Below, in pieces: positions 22,375 through 33,336 of a DNA stretch of 64,000 bases (positions within the stretch are counted from its first letter, which is position 1; every line of letters begins with the position of its first letter). Source of the DNA: Epichloe hybrida (Eukaryota > Ascomycota > Sordariomycetes > Hypocreales > Clavicipitaceae); the NCBI GenBank assembly GCA_019022495.1, contig JAFEKR010000004.1, forward strand, positions 2,914,001 to 2,978,000, in the 5' to 3' direction. The position numbers and the translations under genes are program-made. The notes under the pieces are model-generated. The model was not told the origin of the DNA, did not search any database, and saw only the letters and a list, made by a program, of their open reading frames with translations.

Positions 22375-25195
22375 ATGGCACCCATACAGCCCCGTCTCAG
22401 AATTCTTTCAGGTATGCTGTCCCACCTCCCGTCATCACTCTGCCCTGTGTCCACGCTACGTCTTTGCCCGTCCCGGTTCGTTGGCGCCCGAACGTGCTGC
22501 CCTGTTGCGCACTTCCAGGTCCGCTGATCACGATTGCCCATGTTTGGCCCTGTTCTCAACGTTGCCGCCATTTTCCTCCTCACTCTTCTATTTCCCATCT
22601 TCATTCGTTTTTACGTCCTTTGCCGTTATTCCATCTTCTCCAGTCTACTTTCGTGAAAAAGCTGTTAGCGCAGTGCTTCCACCGCTTTGTGTGCGTGATG
22701 AGTGACGACCCGCTAATGAACATTTGCTCAGTTGGCGGGAATCCCGTCTCTGCTTTCTTATCTTGGAGACTGCAAGCCACCAATGCATGTGATGTGACCT
22801 TGGTCTGGAAGTCGGGATATGAGCATGTTGCTCAATATGGAATTTCCTTCAAGTGAGTCGTGGAGTCCCAACCGCTCTGCCCGTGTCTGTGAAAGGCGCG
22901 CTCGAACTAATACCAACTGTGCCTAGGTCGCTTGTGTATGGGAACGAACGATTCAAGCCTCGTCATGGTAAAGTCTCGTCTTGGAAATATATTTGTCCTT
23001 ACTGCAATGGGACGTTCACGGCTAATGGGTTCGTGCTACAGTCGTCCGAAATCCGGAAGATGCTGCTCATACTAGAGACGGCCCATTCGATTACGTCGTC
23101 TTGTGTGTAAAAGCACTTCCTGATGTCTACGATCTTGCTGCCGTCATTGACTCTGTTGTCACACCTCAACATACTTGCATACTTGTCAATACGACACACA
23201 CATTAGGCGTCGAAGCCGCACTCGAGGAACGATTTCCTACAAATGTAGTCTTGTCGCTTGTTTCCGGCGCCGAACTGACCCAGCTAGGCCAGAGCGAGTT
23301 TGAACATAAAGGCTCAACGGAGGTCTGGGTTGGTCCCGCCAACAGAAATGGCAGTATTCCCCGGGCAATCCAAGAAGATATGGCTCAGGCTCTTGCAATG
23401 ACTTTAAGCACCGGACAAGTTGAATGCAAGGTCTCGTCGAATATCCGCCAACAGCAGTATGAACGAGTCATCGGGTGAGTGTTTGAGAAGCATTGCATTG
23501 AGTACTTCTTCATCACGTTTGTTATAAATCTAACAATGTATGCACAGACCGATTGCATTCCATCCTGTTTCTGTTATTTTCGACACACCAAATCACTCAG
23601 CCCTGCTCGAGAAGGTCGGAGTCAAGGATTTGATATCGGAAGTCATTGACGAACTCCTTCGTCTTGCCGATGTCAATGGCTGCAAGCTTGCGCCAGATTT
23701 CAAACAACGAACCATGGACGACATGTCCAAACCAAATCTGCCGGAAAGCATCATGTGGCAGGACTATGTGGCGAGACGGCCCATGGAGATTGAGACATAT
23801 CTCGGTTCGCCCATCAAACTGGCTCGCGAGTCTCAGGTTTCTGTTCCCCGGATAGAGACGCTGTATGCCATTCTCCATAATCTCAACATTGTCAACCGCT
23901 CTAGGCCTAAGCCTGGCGATGCACCACCACCACCGAGCATGATGCCACCGAGCTCTCCTGTTTCTTCCCCGCAACCTCGTGTCGCTTCTCAAGCGGGTCA
24001 CCGCCCAATGATGACCGGTATGCCGAACGGAAATGGCATGCCCCCTCGACAGCCCCGGCCCCGAACCTCGTCGAACTTCGGTCCCCCAGGCATGCGACGA
24101 CAACCTCCCCCGATGAATGGCGGTCCCACGAATGGCTATCCACGTCCCCCCCCTTCGATGAACGGCGGCTCGCGGGCGCCTTCACGACGAGGCTCAATGG
24201 ACGGCAACGACTTGGAAGAGTTCTCACATCTTGTACTCTACGATGACATTCCTGAAGGCTCAGAGCCATCATTAGGGGGCGACTCAGATGTAGCTTTACG
24301 CGAGCGGGAATTGCAGCTTCGGCAACGAGAGCTTGCCCTAAGGGAACAAGAAATAAGAATGAGACGCGGCCCACCTGGTCCTCGTCGAGGCCCCCATCCC
24401 ATGCGAAATAGCCAACAAGTCTTTGATGATGATGATGATGACGACGATTTCTTCGACCCCGCTGCAGCTGCAGGAACACCGACAATTGATCCCGACAATT
24501 TCGACATGATGAGTGTAACTTCAAGAAAGAATCGCAAAGCTTCTGGTCCATCCGCTTCCCAGTTTCGCAGGAACCCAGAAACAGACGGGCCCCCGCCGTC
24601 CCGGGGAAGCAGATTTCGACCCAACTTTGGACGAAATCGTACCAGCCAGGTTACACACCTTCCCACGACGAACGACAACATCCTCGATGACCCTATGCTG
24701 TCGTTTACCTCGAATCGATACGGCGCTGTTGATAGAGGCACCATGGGTGGTGGCTCCCGCGCAAATTCGCTGACAACTTCAAGGTTGGAGGAAACCCAAT
24801 ACGGACCGAGCCCCGGTGGACCGCCAGGAATAAACGGTGCATATCCACGCCGCGCAAGCCAGTCCCCGGGCAATCCCTACGGCCCTCCGATCCGAGGCGG
24901 TCGTCCCTCGCCCCCTAACGGCTACGCACCATCGATGAACGGGAGGCCCTCACCGCCAGATGGCGTTCGCCAACCTGTTCCTCGCTACCCGCCAGGTCAG
25001 GGCAACTCTATTGCCCCCCAGCAGGTAGAGCAACATGTAGGGGTGAGCGCCCTCCATCCACCTAAGCCTAGAAATGTTCGTAGTCTGACTGGTAGTGCGA
25101 GCGCCAGCGTGGGCAGTGGTGAAATCGACTCGGAACAGTCTGCACATAGTAGCCAAAGCAGTTTCAAGAACACGGCAACTATTGGGGTGCGCTGA
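22375..25195 (+). CDS. Ketopantoate-reductase-fold protein with long Pro-rich tail
   Basis: Five exons: 22375-22411, 22732-22852, 22927-22967, 23042-23474, 23548-25195; 759 aa. All four introns are GT-AG (320, 74, 74 and 73 bp) and join in frame; branch sites such as GCTAATG are visible. Residues 1-210 form a Rossmann-like N-terminal domain: RILSVGGNPVSAFLSWRL, then DVTLVW and FDYVVLCVKA, the spacing of ApbA/PanE proteins. Residues 211-330 match the helical C-terminal domain. The remainder is Pro/Gly/Ser-rich, with a charged heptad-like stretch LRERELQLRQRELALREQEI (461-480) and a run of Asp near 504-511. The Gly motif is GGNPVS and not GxGxxG, and no reductase has this tail, so a scaffold or regulatory role is likelier than pantothenate synthesis. 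It may be related to the fungal Svl3/Pam1 family; that link is from memory and tentative. Confidence 0.85.
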
Positions 25196-26785
25196 AGCCC
25201 TGTGGCCGAACATCTGCTGAATGCAGCAGCCGACGGATCCTCACGTCCTCCGTGTCCCTCGACATCCACAACATACGAGTCAGCGAAATCACGGAAACTC
25301 AACAATTCATTCAACAACATGCTGCACACTTAATCCACTCAAGACACATGGCTGGTATGCTGATCATGCTCTTTACTCATTTTTATCTTTGCGACGAGGC
25401 TTGGGCCCGATGAAGAAAACGGTTGAAATTTCGGTTCAAGTCAATCTGGACTGGTATTGGAACAATGGCGCTTTGAGGGTATACCAGCGGGCTCATTCGA
25501 GTCCAGTACGTACATAAGCATGGGAACGTTTGAGCAGAGCACGAAAATGGGCTTATCTCGGGAAATATTGCATTGGGACCGGACTTCATATTCTTGCTCG
25601 CTTCTAGCATACAATCAATCATCCGACGACAACTGGCGGAACTTTTCATACTCGACCACAAGTGGCACATCCTACGACACCCATATGCCGACGAGGCAAG
25701 GACCCTGTCAATGGAACCAAACAAATAGAAGACATGCCTGGAACGACGGCATCGTAACGCCCGCGACAGATCAGGGAGAATACTCGCTGATATAGGTTTT
25801 TTTTTTTGGAGAGAAGAAAAGTTGTTCCCGACAAAAGTCGGATATGGGTGCTACTTGCGACTTTCAACAGGTAGCACAAGGTATTTCTTATCTGTTCGAT
25901 GACACCTTTCCCACAAGGTGGATTACATACATAGCCATCGTCTTGACGCCAATCATAAAAGATGGAAGGGGCAGGATATACTGTTGGGGGTAGTACAGCG
26001 ACATGTACAAGGTTTATTGGACGAGCCTCTGCAGTTTCAAACTTAGACATTGGAAGGCATTAATTATTTTCTTACCGCGTTTTCTTTTTTCTCTCTCCGT
26101 CTTTTTTTTTTTTTTTTTTTTGTATTTCCGTTGACCTGGTCCCGGACCGATTTATTCTTGTGTCTGTGTTGAGACACTTCTCTGCGAACGATGGGAAGCG
26201 GGAGAATCACTGACAAAGTATGCGACTTTAGTTGGGAGGGCGCAGAAGATAAAATTTGGGCTGTAGCCCAAAAAACCTAATGAAAATGTTATAGAGGAAG
26301 ATGAGAACCTCGAAGCGAGGTCCAAACGCTTGAATAGCAAGTATCTGAAAACAGCACGGATATGGAAAGAAAAAAGAAGCAGCGTTTTACGATGAAAGCC
26401 AATGATGATACTATTGACATGACATGGTGACAACTTGACGTCCCTATTGCAGGAAGCTTATGTAATTTTCGTATGGCAACGAGGGCGATCACTCACGGCT
26501 TAGTTTTTATTAGTTGTTGTAGAAGGTCCGGCGCGCGATGGCCCCACCCGTTCGCTATACATGGCTATACATTAGCTGCCTGCCCCGTGAAACATGAAGC
26601 ACGCGACATCGGAACCCGTTCATAGAACTCGAATTGCTCAAATACCTAGATTACAGATTGTACCTACGCCTGTGGTCGCAAACCAGGAAATCAGCCCCCC
26701 TCCGAGATCAGAAATCTGACTCTCTTCCTATGCTCCCTCTCTGTTCCTCCGTTTGCAACCTGATACAACCAAACAGCCAAACGAA
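25196..26785. other. Intergenic region: 3' UTR and Hsk3 promoter
   Basis: No conserved protein was seen on either strand. It should hold the 3' UTR of the preceding gene and the Hsk3 promoter. A T-tract of about 21 bases lies at 26,102-26,122 and a 10-T run at about 25,798. Confidence 0.5.
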
Positions 26786-27192
26786 ATGGCAACGAGGAAT
26801 TTCGGCGCAACGCAAAACTTGAACCGACAGAGCATGGCACCTGGAGGTGGGAACGCCACGAAGAGTAGACAACTGGTAATAGTGGAGATGAATCTTGTGC
26901 TGCAGAGAGGCTTTCTTCATGGAAACTGACGCGCTTTTGAGTTCCACAGGCACATCTCCAGGCACAGCTGGCTCAGCTATCGGGTAATTTGTCCGACACG
27001 GAGAATTTGTTGCGCATGACGAGCGTGCAGGCCGAGGCTATGAGGGGGCTGGGGAGCTGGCATGGGGGTTTGTGAGTATAGTGCTTGGCTTTTGTTGCGT
27101 TGGAGGTTTCTGACCATAGCTGACTGTGTTGGTGTAGATTCATGGCGGCGAGTAAGGTGTTGGGGGAGGATAGTGTCAAGGATGGGAGGTGA
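26786..27192 (+). CDS. HSK3: DASH complex subunit Hsk3
   Basis: Small three-exon gene coding 88 aa: exons 26786-26875, 26950-27071, 27138-27192. The introns are GT-AG of 74 and 66 bp with CTGAC branch sites. The diagnostic core is AQLAQLSGNLSDTENLLRMT followed by SVQAEAMRGLGSWHGGLFMA and a short tail SKVLGEDSVKDGR. This Q/L-rich helix ending in MRGLGxWHxxxFMAAxK is characteristic of fungal Hsk3. Hsk3 is a small structural subunit of the DASH/Dam1 ring that couples kinetochores to spindle microtubules in the nucleus. Length agrees with family members of under 100 aa. The first 30 residues are poorly conserved; the start is the only ATG that keeps the first exon in frame with a good donor. The gene is convergent with RPR2. 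Confidence 0.93.
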
Positions 27193-27540
27193 GGATTCAT
27201 TGGGAGATCAAAGGATGTATGCGAGACTGAGACTGAGACTGAGATGATTCATGGTAATGCACTGAGGGCAGATTCTATTCCTAGAGGGAGGCTCATCAAC
27301 GTCTCAGAATGCCGAGAGCCTTCTTGACAATAGATCGCTTCCGCAAGGTAGTTCCGCGCCATTTGTTCCTCTGGGCTGGAACAGTACCCCGTCCACAGGT
27401 TCATCTTGGAAAAGAAACCAATCTCCATGCTGATGCGTCTAACTATGTTTAAAAACCTCGGCTCGTCTAGTAGCAGAGGCCCTTGACACCAGACTGCGAT
27501 AGACAGGCTGTACTAATTATTCATCTCTTCCAGGTATTCC
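27193..27540. other. Convergent intergenic region Hsk3/Rpr2
   Basis: Holds the 3' ends of two converging genes. A GAGACT repeat lies at 27,222-27,243. No gene seen. Confidence 0.6.
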
Positions 27541-28131
27541 TTATGGCCTTTTGTTTTCAATCGCGGTTGGTGCTTGGGTATAGTTCGATACTAGACACGC
27601 CCGTCGAGCATTGTCCTTGACTTCGTCAGTGCTCTCCCGTTTCTCACTCTCTTGACTATTTGACTCGACTGAACGAAGACATTTTCGCTTCTGTCGCGGG
27701 GCATCAACCGGAAATCGCTTGACATTGCCGCATGTTTTGCATTCGATTACAAGAACATCAGCCCAGGGCTTGCGGCCCCCTTTGCTTGAGTTCTCAACCG
27801 TCGAGCTGCATGATCTGCCTTCCACTAACAACGTGTCGCAGAACTTGCAGACCGTTCTCTTCAACGCCGGGCTTTGACGGATTTGCGCCTTCAAAGAGAC
27901 AGCTCGCATATCAGTTATGACCATGCGAGATAGTTTCTCCATTGCTTCTTGCTGCTTGTTTTGGCGAGGATGGACACTGTGTCCAGCCTTGCACGGTATT
28001 CCTGCTGGTGTAGAAGCATTTTCAGAACTGCCGACGCAATTGGATAGATAGTTGGCTGCTTGGTAAAGATATGATGCTCTGGAGTATATGATTCGATTTT
28101 GCACCCCAGGTTGCCCTTTGACTTTCGCCAT
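27541..28131 (-). CDS. RPR2: RNase P/MRP protein subunit Rpr2 (Rpp21 family)
   Basis: Single-exon frame of 196 aa. The start chosen is ATG at 28131 (MAKVKGQPGVQNRIIYSRAS) because homologues begin with a basic MAK-type segment. The frame stays open 17 codons further upstream, so the start is not proven. Helical N-terminal part IIYSRASYLYQAANYL, then RMVITDMRAVSLKAQIRQSP, then a zinc ribbon with C95-KF-C98 and C131-KT-C134, the hallmark of the Rpr2/Rpp21/SNM1 family. It is a protein subunit of nuclear RNase P, which removes 5' leaders from pre-tRNA. The C-terminal 45 residues are charged and poorly conserved. Residues 31-63 are a weakly conserved insert that could hide an in-frame intron, though none is needed. 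Divergent from SUB2. Confidence 0.88.
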   Translation of the reverse strand: MAKVKGQPGVQNRIIYSRASYLYQAANYLSNCVGSSENASTPAGIPCKAGHSVHPRQNKQQEAMEKLSRMVITDMRAVSLKAQIRQSPALKRTVCKFCDTLLVEGRSCSSTVENSSKGGRKPWADVLVIECKTCGNVKRFPVDAPRQKRKCLRSVESNSQESEKRESTDEVKDNARRACLVSNYTQAPTAIENKRP

Positions 28132-28635
28132 AGCTTTGTTGGATCTCGTCGCGCCACATGAAAGGTGTGAGGCGGTGGGCATAAATATTACACACGGAAC
28201 ATCAACGGATCAACGTCGGTCATGATGAATCCCAAAAGAAATTGACTTGATTTGTCATGTGCATGCACGTTGTCCACACTGTACAGAGTGCCGCTGCGTG
28301 CTGCACGTGATATATGTGCACGGACCATGCCAATCCGAACGCGGGTCTCTTTCTCTCCCTCGTCACGAAACAAACGACTGTGCCACTCTTTGTCAACATT
28401 GTCTGGACGTTGGGACCGACCATCTTGGTTTCTCAAACGTTGTCTCTGTGGCAAAATTTCCCCTTCTTCATCTCTGAGTTGCTGGATTACTGCAATCGGA
28501 AGCTCTTGGAATTACATTACTCGCCTCAACAACTGGCTCGTTTGCGCCAAGGTCGCACTTCTCCGACAGCCAAAGCCTGGAAGCTTTCGACAACCGCTGC
28601 CATCTCTTTTGGTTCATTTTATCACAAACGTCACC
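28132..28635. promoter_or_regulatory. Divergent promoter RPR2/SUB2 (504 bp)
   Basis: Two RNA-processing genes start back to back, 504 bp apart. The right half turns pyrimidine-rich (TCTCTTTTGGTTC) before the SUB2 start context CACCATG at 28632-28638. No strong TATA box is obvious on either side. Shared regulation is plausible from the arrangement but not shown. Confidence 0.55.
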
Positions 28636-30751
28636 ATGTCTCACGAGGAGGATCTCATCGACTACTCTGACGAGGAGATCGGCGCCAACGAAACCGCTGC
28701 TGCCGGCTCCAACGGCAAAAAGGGCGAGCTTGCCGCCTCTACTGATGTCGACAAGAAGGGCAGTTACGTCGGTATTCACTCGACTGGTTTCCGTGACTTC
28801 CTTCTGAAGCCCGAGCTTCTCCGAGCTATCGGCGACTGTGGTTTCGAACATCCATCGGAGGGTTAGTCCTGATCATCCCAAATACCATAAGTCATCAATC
28901 CCCTTCCTCCAAGATACAAAGCGTCCGTCCGTCTTCGCAACGACATCAACGCGCGCGCGCGGCCTCGCCGCCGAGATGAAAGAGTTGAGCTATCTCGTAA
29001 GGCGATGGCACCCAGTTCCGACTTGCATATGAGTGGAGCGAATGCGGCATTGCAGGCCCCATCCTCTAATGATTCGAGGGCCGCCTGTAAGACGGCAACC
29101 CTGCGATACGTGGAGTGCAATGTTCGCTGTAAAGTGACCGTTTCCAGTGTATGCAGCCTGATATGCTTGGAATTGGACAGGGATGATTAACACAGGCCGG
29201 GGAAGTCTTTGTATCTGATCACATAAGACACCATGTCTATGAAATGATCAGCATCGACAGGAATTACGATGCTGGCTGCCGTGTGCAAAAGCAGACGATG
29301 GCTCGAAATGTTCATGACGATGGTGAGACGACGCGCTCGACTCATAACGTTTTGACATATGTTGAACCCACGCCAACCTGCCCGGCCTGCCATCGTTGTG
29401 ACGATGGACGGACGGACACTCTGACGCACTGCATTCATGACTCGTTACTTGTTGACTATAAACAAATATCTAACTTCCGCTCGATCGACAGTTCAACAAA
29501 CCTGTATCCCACAGGCTCTTCTCGGTGGTGACATCATTTGCCAGGCCAAATCTGGTCTGGGCAAAACTGCCGTCTTCGTTCTTGCTACCCTTCAGCAGGT
29601 TGAGCCCGTCAATGGAGAAGTGTCTGTCGTTGTCATGTGTCACACTCGTGAACTGGCTTACCAGATTCGCGACGAGTACAATCGTTTCAGCAAGTACATG
29701 CCTGACATCAAGACTGGCGTCTTCTATGGCGGTACTCCCATCAAGACTGATATGGAGACGTTGAAAAACAAGGACACCTGCCCTCACATCATTGTTGGTA
29801 CCCCTGGTCGTCTCAAGGCTCTTGTCCGTGACAAGGCCCTGCGTCTGGGCAGCGTCCGCATCTTCGTTCTCGATGAATGTGACAAGATGCTCGACCAGCC
29901 TGGTAAGCATTTCCGACTCGACTTCACAATTATGCAGCAGCAAGACGCTAATCAGATTAGACATGCGCACTGACGTCCAGGACGTTTTCCGTGCCACCCC
30001 TACTCAGAAGCAGGTCATGATGTTCTCAGCTACCCTGTCCGAGGCCATCAAGCCTATTTGCAGAAAGTTCATGCAGAACCCTACTGAGCACTATGTCGAT
30101 GAGGATACCAAGCTCACTCTGCATGGTCTCCAGCAATACTACATCAAGCTTGAGGAGAAGGAAAAGAACAGGAAACTCAATGAACTTCTTGATGACCTAC
30201 AGTTCAACCAGGTTATCATCTTCGTGAGGAGCACCATTCGTGCTACCGAACTGGACAAGCTGTTGCGTGAATGCAACTTCCCTTCCATTGCTGTGCACTC
30301 TGGTGTCAGCCAGGAGGAACGGTAAGCTTGTGCACATTCATCAAATATCATGCTATACTATACCAAAGCGATTCTAACAGCCGACAGTATCAAACGCTAC
30401 AAGGAGTTCAAGGAGTTCAAGAAGAGAATCTGTGTCGCCACTGACGTCTTTGGCCGTGGTATCGATATCGAGCGCATCAACCTGGCCATCAACTACGATC
30501 TATCGGCTGATGCTAGCTCCTATCTCCATCGTGTCGGTCGTGCTGGTCGTTTCGGTACCAAGGGTCTTGCCATCTCCTTTGTCAGCTCGGACCAGGACCA
30601 GGAAGTTTTGAAGGAGATCGAGAAGCGATTCGAGGTTGCCCTGCCGTAAGTTCCACGTTCGTCTCCCTTCCCCATCCATGCATTTACTGACGGCCTCGAC
30701 AGTGAGTTTCCCAAGGAGGGTGTCGATGCCAGCACTTACATGGCTTCGTAA
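28636..30751 (+). CDS. SUB2: DEAD-box ATP-dependent RNA helicase SUB2/UAP56
   Basis: Five exons: 28636-28861, 29492-29902, 29961-30321, 30388-30645, 30703-30751; 434 aa, the normal family length. Intron 1 is 630 bp; the others are 58, 66 and 57 bp; all are GT-AG and join in frame. The N-terminus [14 protein letters not shown] is the acidic UAP-interacting segment. Then Q motif (GFEHPSEVQQ), Walker A AKSGLGKT (94-101), TRELAYQ, TPGR (179-182), the UAP56-specific DECD box (203-206), SAT (235-237), a C-terminal RecA domain with [10 protein letters not shown], and HRVGRAGR. The tail DASTYMAS is typical. Sub2/UAP56 acts in the nucleus in spliceosome assembly and, with the TREX complex, in mRNA export. 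All catalytic motifs are intact. Its 3' end converges on the NRPS remnant. Confidence 0.97.
28862..29491 (+). other. Long first intron of SUB2 (630 bp)
   Basis: Donor GGTTAGT and acceptor CGACAG, with a CTAACTT branch site about 20 nt before the acceptor. It is ten times longer than the other introns of the gene. It splits the Val codon right after HPSE. No protein frame or recognised RNA was found inside. Stops in all frames soon after the donor mean retention would truncate the protein after about 75 residues. Confidence 0.9.
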
Positions 30752-31078
30752 ACTTGTCAAAGATGAGGACGGCGTACTACGGTTTGATGTGCTCAAATTA
30801 GCTAAGAAGGGGAGGGTCAATAGTTTCGGGTTCAAGATGCCATCTCTCAATCAGGTCATGGAAAACCAAAAATGGAAGCAGATTGTGATGCAAAGCTGCG
30901 TGTAGTCAATGTAATTCATGTTCACCGAGGTCCGGGGCTCCAATGTTTCCTTGCGGTCTGTTTTGGTGCCCTAGTATTGCGATTCGACAGATTGTGTTGC
31001 TCTAGACTATTAACTCCTCAGCAGGGCTACGAAACGGAAGCCATCTTCTCCAACATGACCGACAATGTGTAACAGGAT
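30752..31078. other. Convergent intergenic region SUB2/NRPS
   Basis: 327 bp holding the 3' ends of two converging genes. A frame stays open to 30,905 past the SUB2 stop but matches nothing. Confidence 0.6.
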
Positions 31079-32376
31079 TCAAGCCTTGGCTTGTCTTGTA
31101 AAAATGTCCTTGGACGGTCCATGCAGAGAAAAGAATCCAATCTCCATCAGATACTTGACATTGCTCACGACGGCTGCCTCGACCTCGCTCATACGTTGAC
31201 TGTCGGTGTCTGCGTTTTCATCTGTTTGCTCACCACCCAAGATGGCTTCATCATCGTCAAGGAAGCCTTGGACCGCAAACATGGGGTGATTCTGCCCAAG
31301 TTCGGCAAGTCTTGCTTGCATCTCGTCTCGCCACCCTGTCACGGAGTTCTCCTTCAAGGGAACAGGAAGTGCGCTGCTGACAGCCTTCCAGAAGCGTACC
31401 GGATCGAGACCACCCCATATAGGCCGTGTCAGAGGCCTCTCATCAATGTGGTCGGCCAGAGATGAGGCGTGACTTCCCTTGAACATGGATGCAAAGGTTC
31501 CATGGCTTGCCATCGTGAGAGTCTTCCAGAAGCGTGCTGGACTCAGAGCACCCCAGAGACTTTGTGCTGGAGGTGCCCCATGGCGGTCGTCGGCACGAGG
31601 CGAGGAGAGATTTTCCTCGACAATGGACGCGAGACTTCCGCAGCTTGCTATATGAATCCATGCATTTGCTGATTCCACGGGATAGGAACCAATCGTAATA
31701 CTACCGGCAACAATGCGCCAGAGATAGTCGTCCACGTTGGCAATGCCTCGAGGCGAATCACCAATGATGAAACCAGGTTTCACGACGCAAATGCAATCTC
31801 GGGACACGATTTGCTGCGACACAGCCTGAAGTAACAGGTACTCTGCAACCATCTTGCTTTGGGCATAGCCGCCGGTGATGCTTAGTTTATGGCGCAAAGC
31901 TTCTTCAGTGCAGACCTCGCGCTCAATGTCCAGGTCAGGCGAGGTGGAAACGTACACGAGCCGCGACAAGGATGGACTGGTTCTCGCCACCTCAAGAAGT
32001 CCATGGGTCGAAGCAACGTTGACAGCTTGGAGCGAGTCGTAGGTTCCCAGCCAGTCCACCGCCGCGCCGTTGTGGACGATGCCCTCGATGTGTTCAGAAT
32101 CATCAGAATCGCCAGCACCAGCCAGGGCTTTCCAACATGATGAATCGAGACCCAGTCGCGGCTTGCCCAAGTCGCCGAGCCAGACACTGACTCGCTCTAG
32201 GAACTTGTCATGCCACCACTTGGCGCGAACTGCAGTGTCGATGACACGTCGCCAGGCCTCCTCAGTGGAGGAAGCTCGGACAACTACAACCACCTTGTCG
32301 ATGGCCCGGTTGCTCAGCAGCTTATGCAGAATCATGGTGCCTAGATAGCCAGTTGCTCCCGTCAGGAGAACTCTGC
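31079..32376 (-). other. NRPS terminal thioester reductase (R) domain
   Basis: SDR-type reductase of about 425 residues. The NAD(P)-binding motif LTGATGYLG lies just after the C9 run, then VVVVVRASS, SRLVYVSTSP, and the catalytic pair GYAQSKM (YxxxK). It ends at a natural stop 31079-31081. Such domains reduce the last carrier-bound thioester to an aldehyde or alcohol. The domain itself looks intact but is out of frame with T3. The insert WGALSPARFWKTL and the later WGGLDPVRFWKAV form an internal repeat of about 55 residues (roughly 31,360-31,570), which I do not know as part of the usual reductase fold. Confidence 0.88.
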
Positions 32377-33299
32377 GGGGGGGGGAAAGCTCGAGTAGGT
32401 TTGACAGCGGCCTCGCCGCGTGGCAGGACTTGCACTTTTTTCAGGAGATGACGGACGTTGGCGAGTATCGGAGTGACGTCGTCGGCCTCGGAACCATCTT
32501 TGGTGGCGCCGGCTTGTTGCAACCTGACTATCTCGTTGCTGAGGGAATCCAGGGTTTTGCTTTGGAGGAATCGATCTACTCTCAGGTTGACGCCGAAAGC
32601 TTGCTTGATCTTTCGAAGCAGAACCATGACCTTGATCGAGTCACCGCCAAGTCGCGTAAAATCGTCGTCGCGGCCGATGTCATCAGCAGACATGTTTGTG
32701 ATATCATCCAACGACTCGGCCCACAACGCTCGCAGTTCCAACCCGACGGCTGTGGTCGGTGCTCGTACTGGGAGTCGCGAGGGGACAAGACGGGCCCACG
32801 CCTCGGGACCCAAGGCAGAGACGATTTGCCGCAGCTTTTTGCGGTCTGCTTTCCCGGTTGGACCCAGCGGGATCTTGTGAAGGTGTATGTATAGTGATGG
32901 GACGGCATAGCTAGGAACCAGCCCAGGAAGCTGCTCCTCCAGCGTGGCGACCAAGTTCACGTCGCCGTCGACATCGACCAGGTCACTCGGATCGACACTT
33001 GCAGCAAGACGGCCGGCGCTGCCATCTGCCGCCAGGAACACGACGAGCCTGCTAGAGCCCATCTTCATCTTGCTCCCGCGGGGCGTGGCAGCCTCGGCGA
33101 TGATTCGGGCGTCAGGATAGTGTTTCCGCAAGCACTGCCGAGAATGATGCTCCACGTCGCCGAGTTCGACACGCTGGCCACGAATCTTGACTTGTTCATC
33201 CTTGCGCGAGACGAAGGTGAGGGTGCCATTGGCGTTGTAGTAGACCAGATCACCGGTCCTATACAGTCGTCCATGACGGCCAGCCTGAAGGTGCCCAAG

Positions 33300-33336
33300 G
33301 CCTCCTCCTCCTCCTCCTCCTCCTCCTCTTCTCCCT
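33300..33336. repeat. CCT trinucleotide microsatellite in NRPS A3
   Basis: Uninterrupted CTC/CCT repeats encode nine Gly on the minus strand in a loop just ahead of the A7 motif, where A2 has no such run. Confidence 0.9.

Noticed and set aside
21390..22705. Open frames of 186-248 codons before and across 22,375
   Set aside because: They arise from A-poor, CT-rich sequence; three frames are open at once, and the spliced gene starting at 22,375 explains the right part.
27541..28182. Longer RPR2 start at 28182 (213 aa)
   Set aside because: The extra 17 residues do not look like the family N-terminus, which begins at the MAK-type segment from 28131.
30752..30905. Extension of the SUB2 coding frame past its stop
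   Set aside because: The canonical family C-terminus DASTYMAS ends at 30751; the following open frame is unrelated and in a 3' UTR.
32377..32450. An intron ending at the CCCCGCAG before the reductase domain
   Set aside because: Candidate donors (GTGCAAGT, GTCAAACC) are poor, and the GTG...CAG option is a multiple of three and would not restore the reductase frame. A one-base homopolymer gain is simpler.
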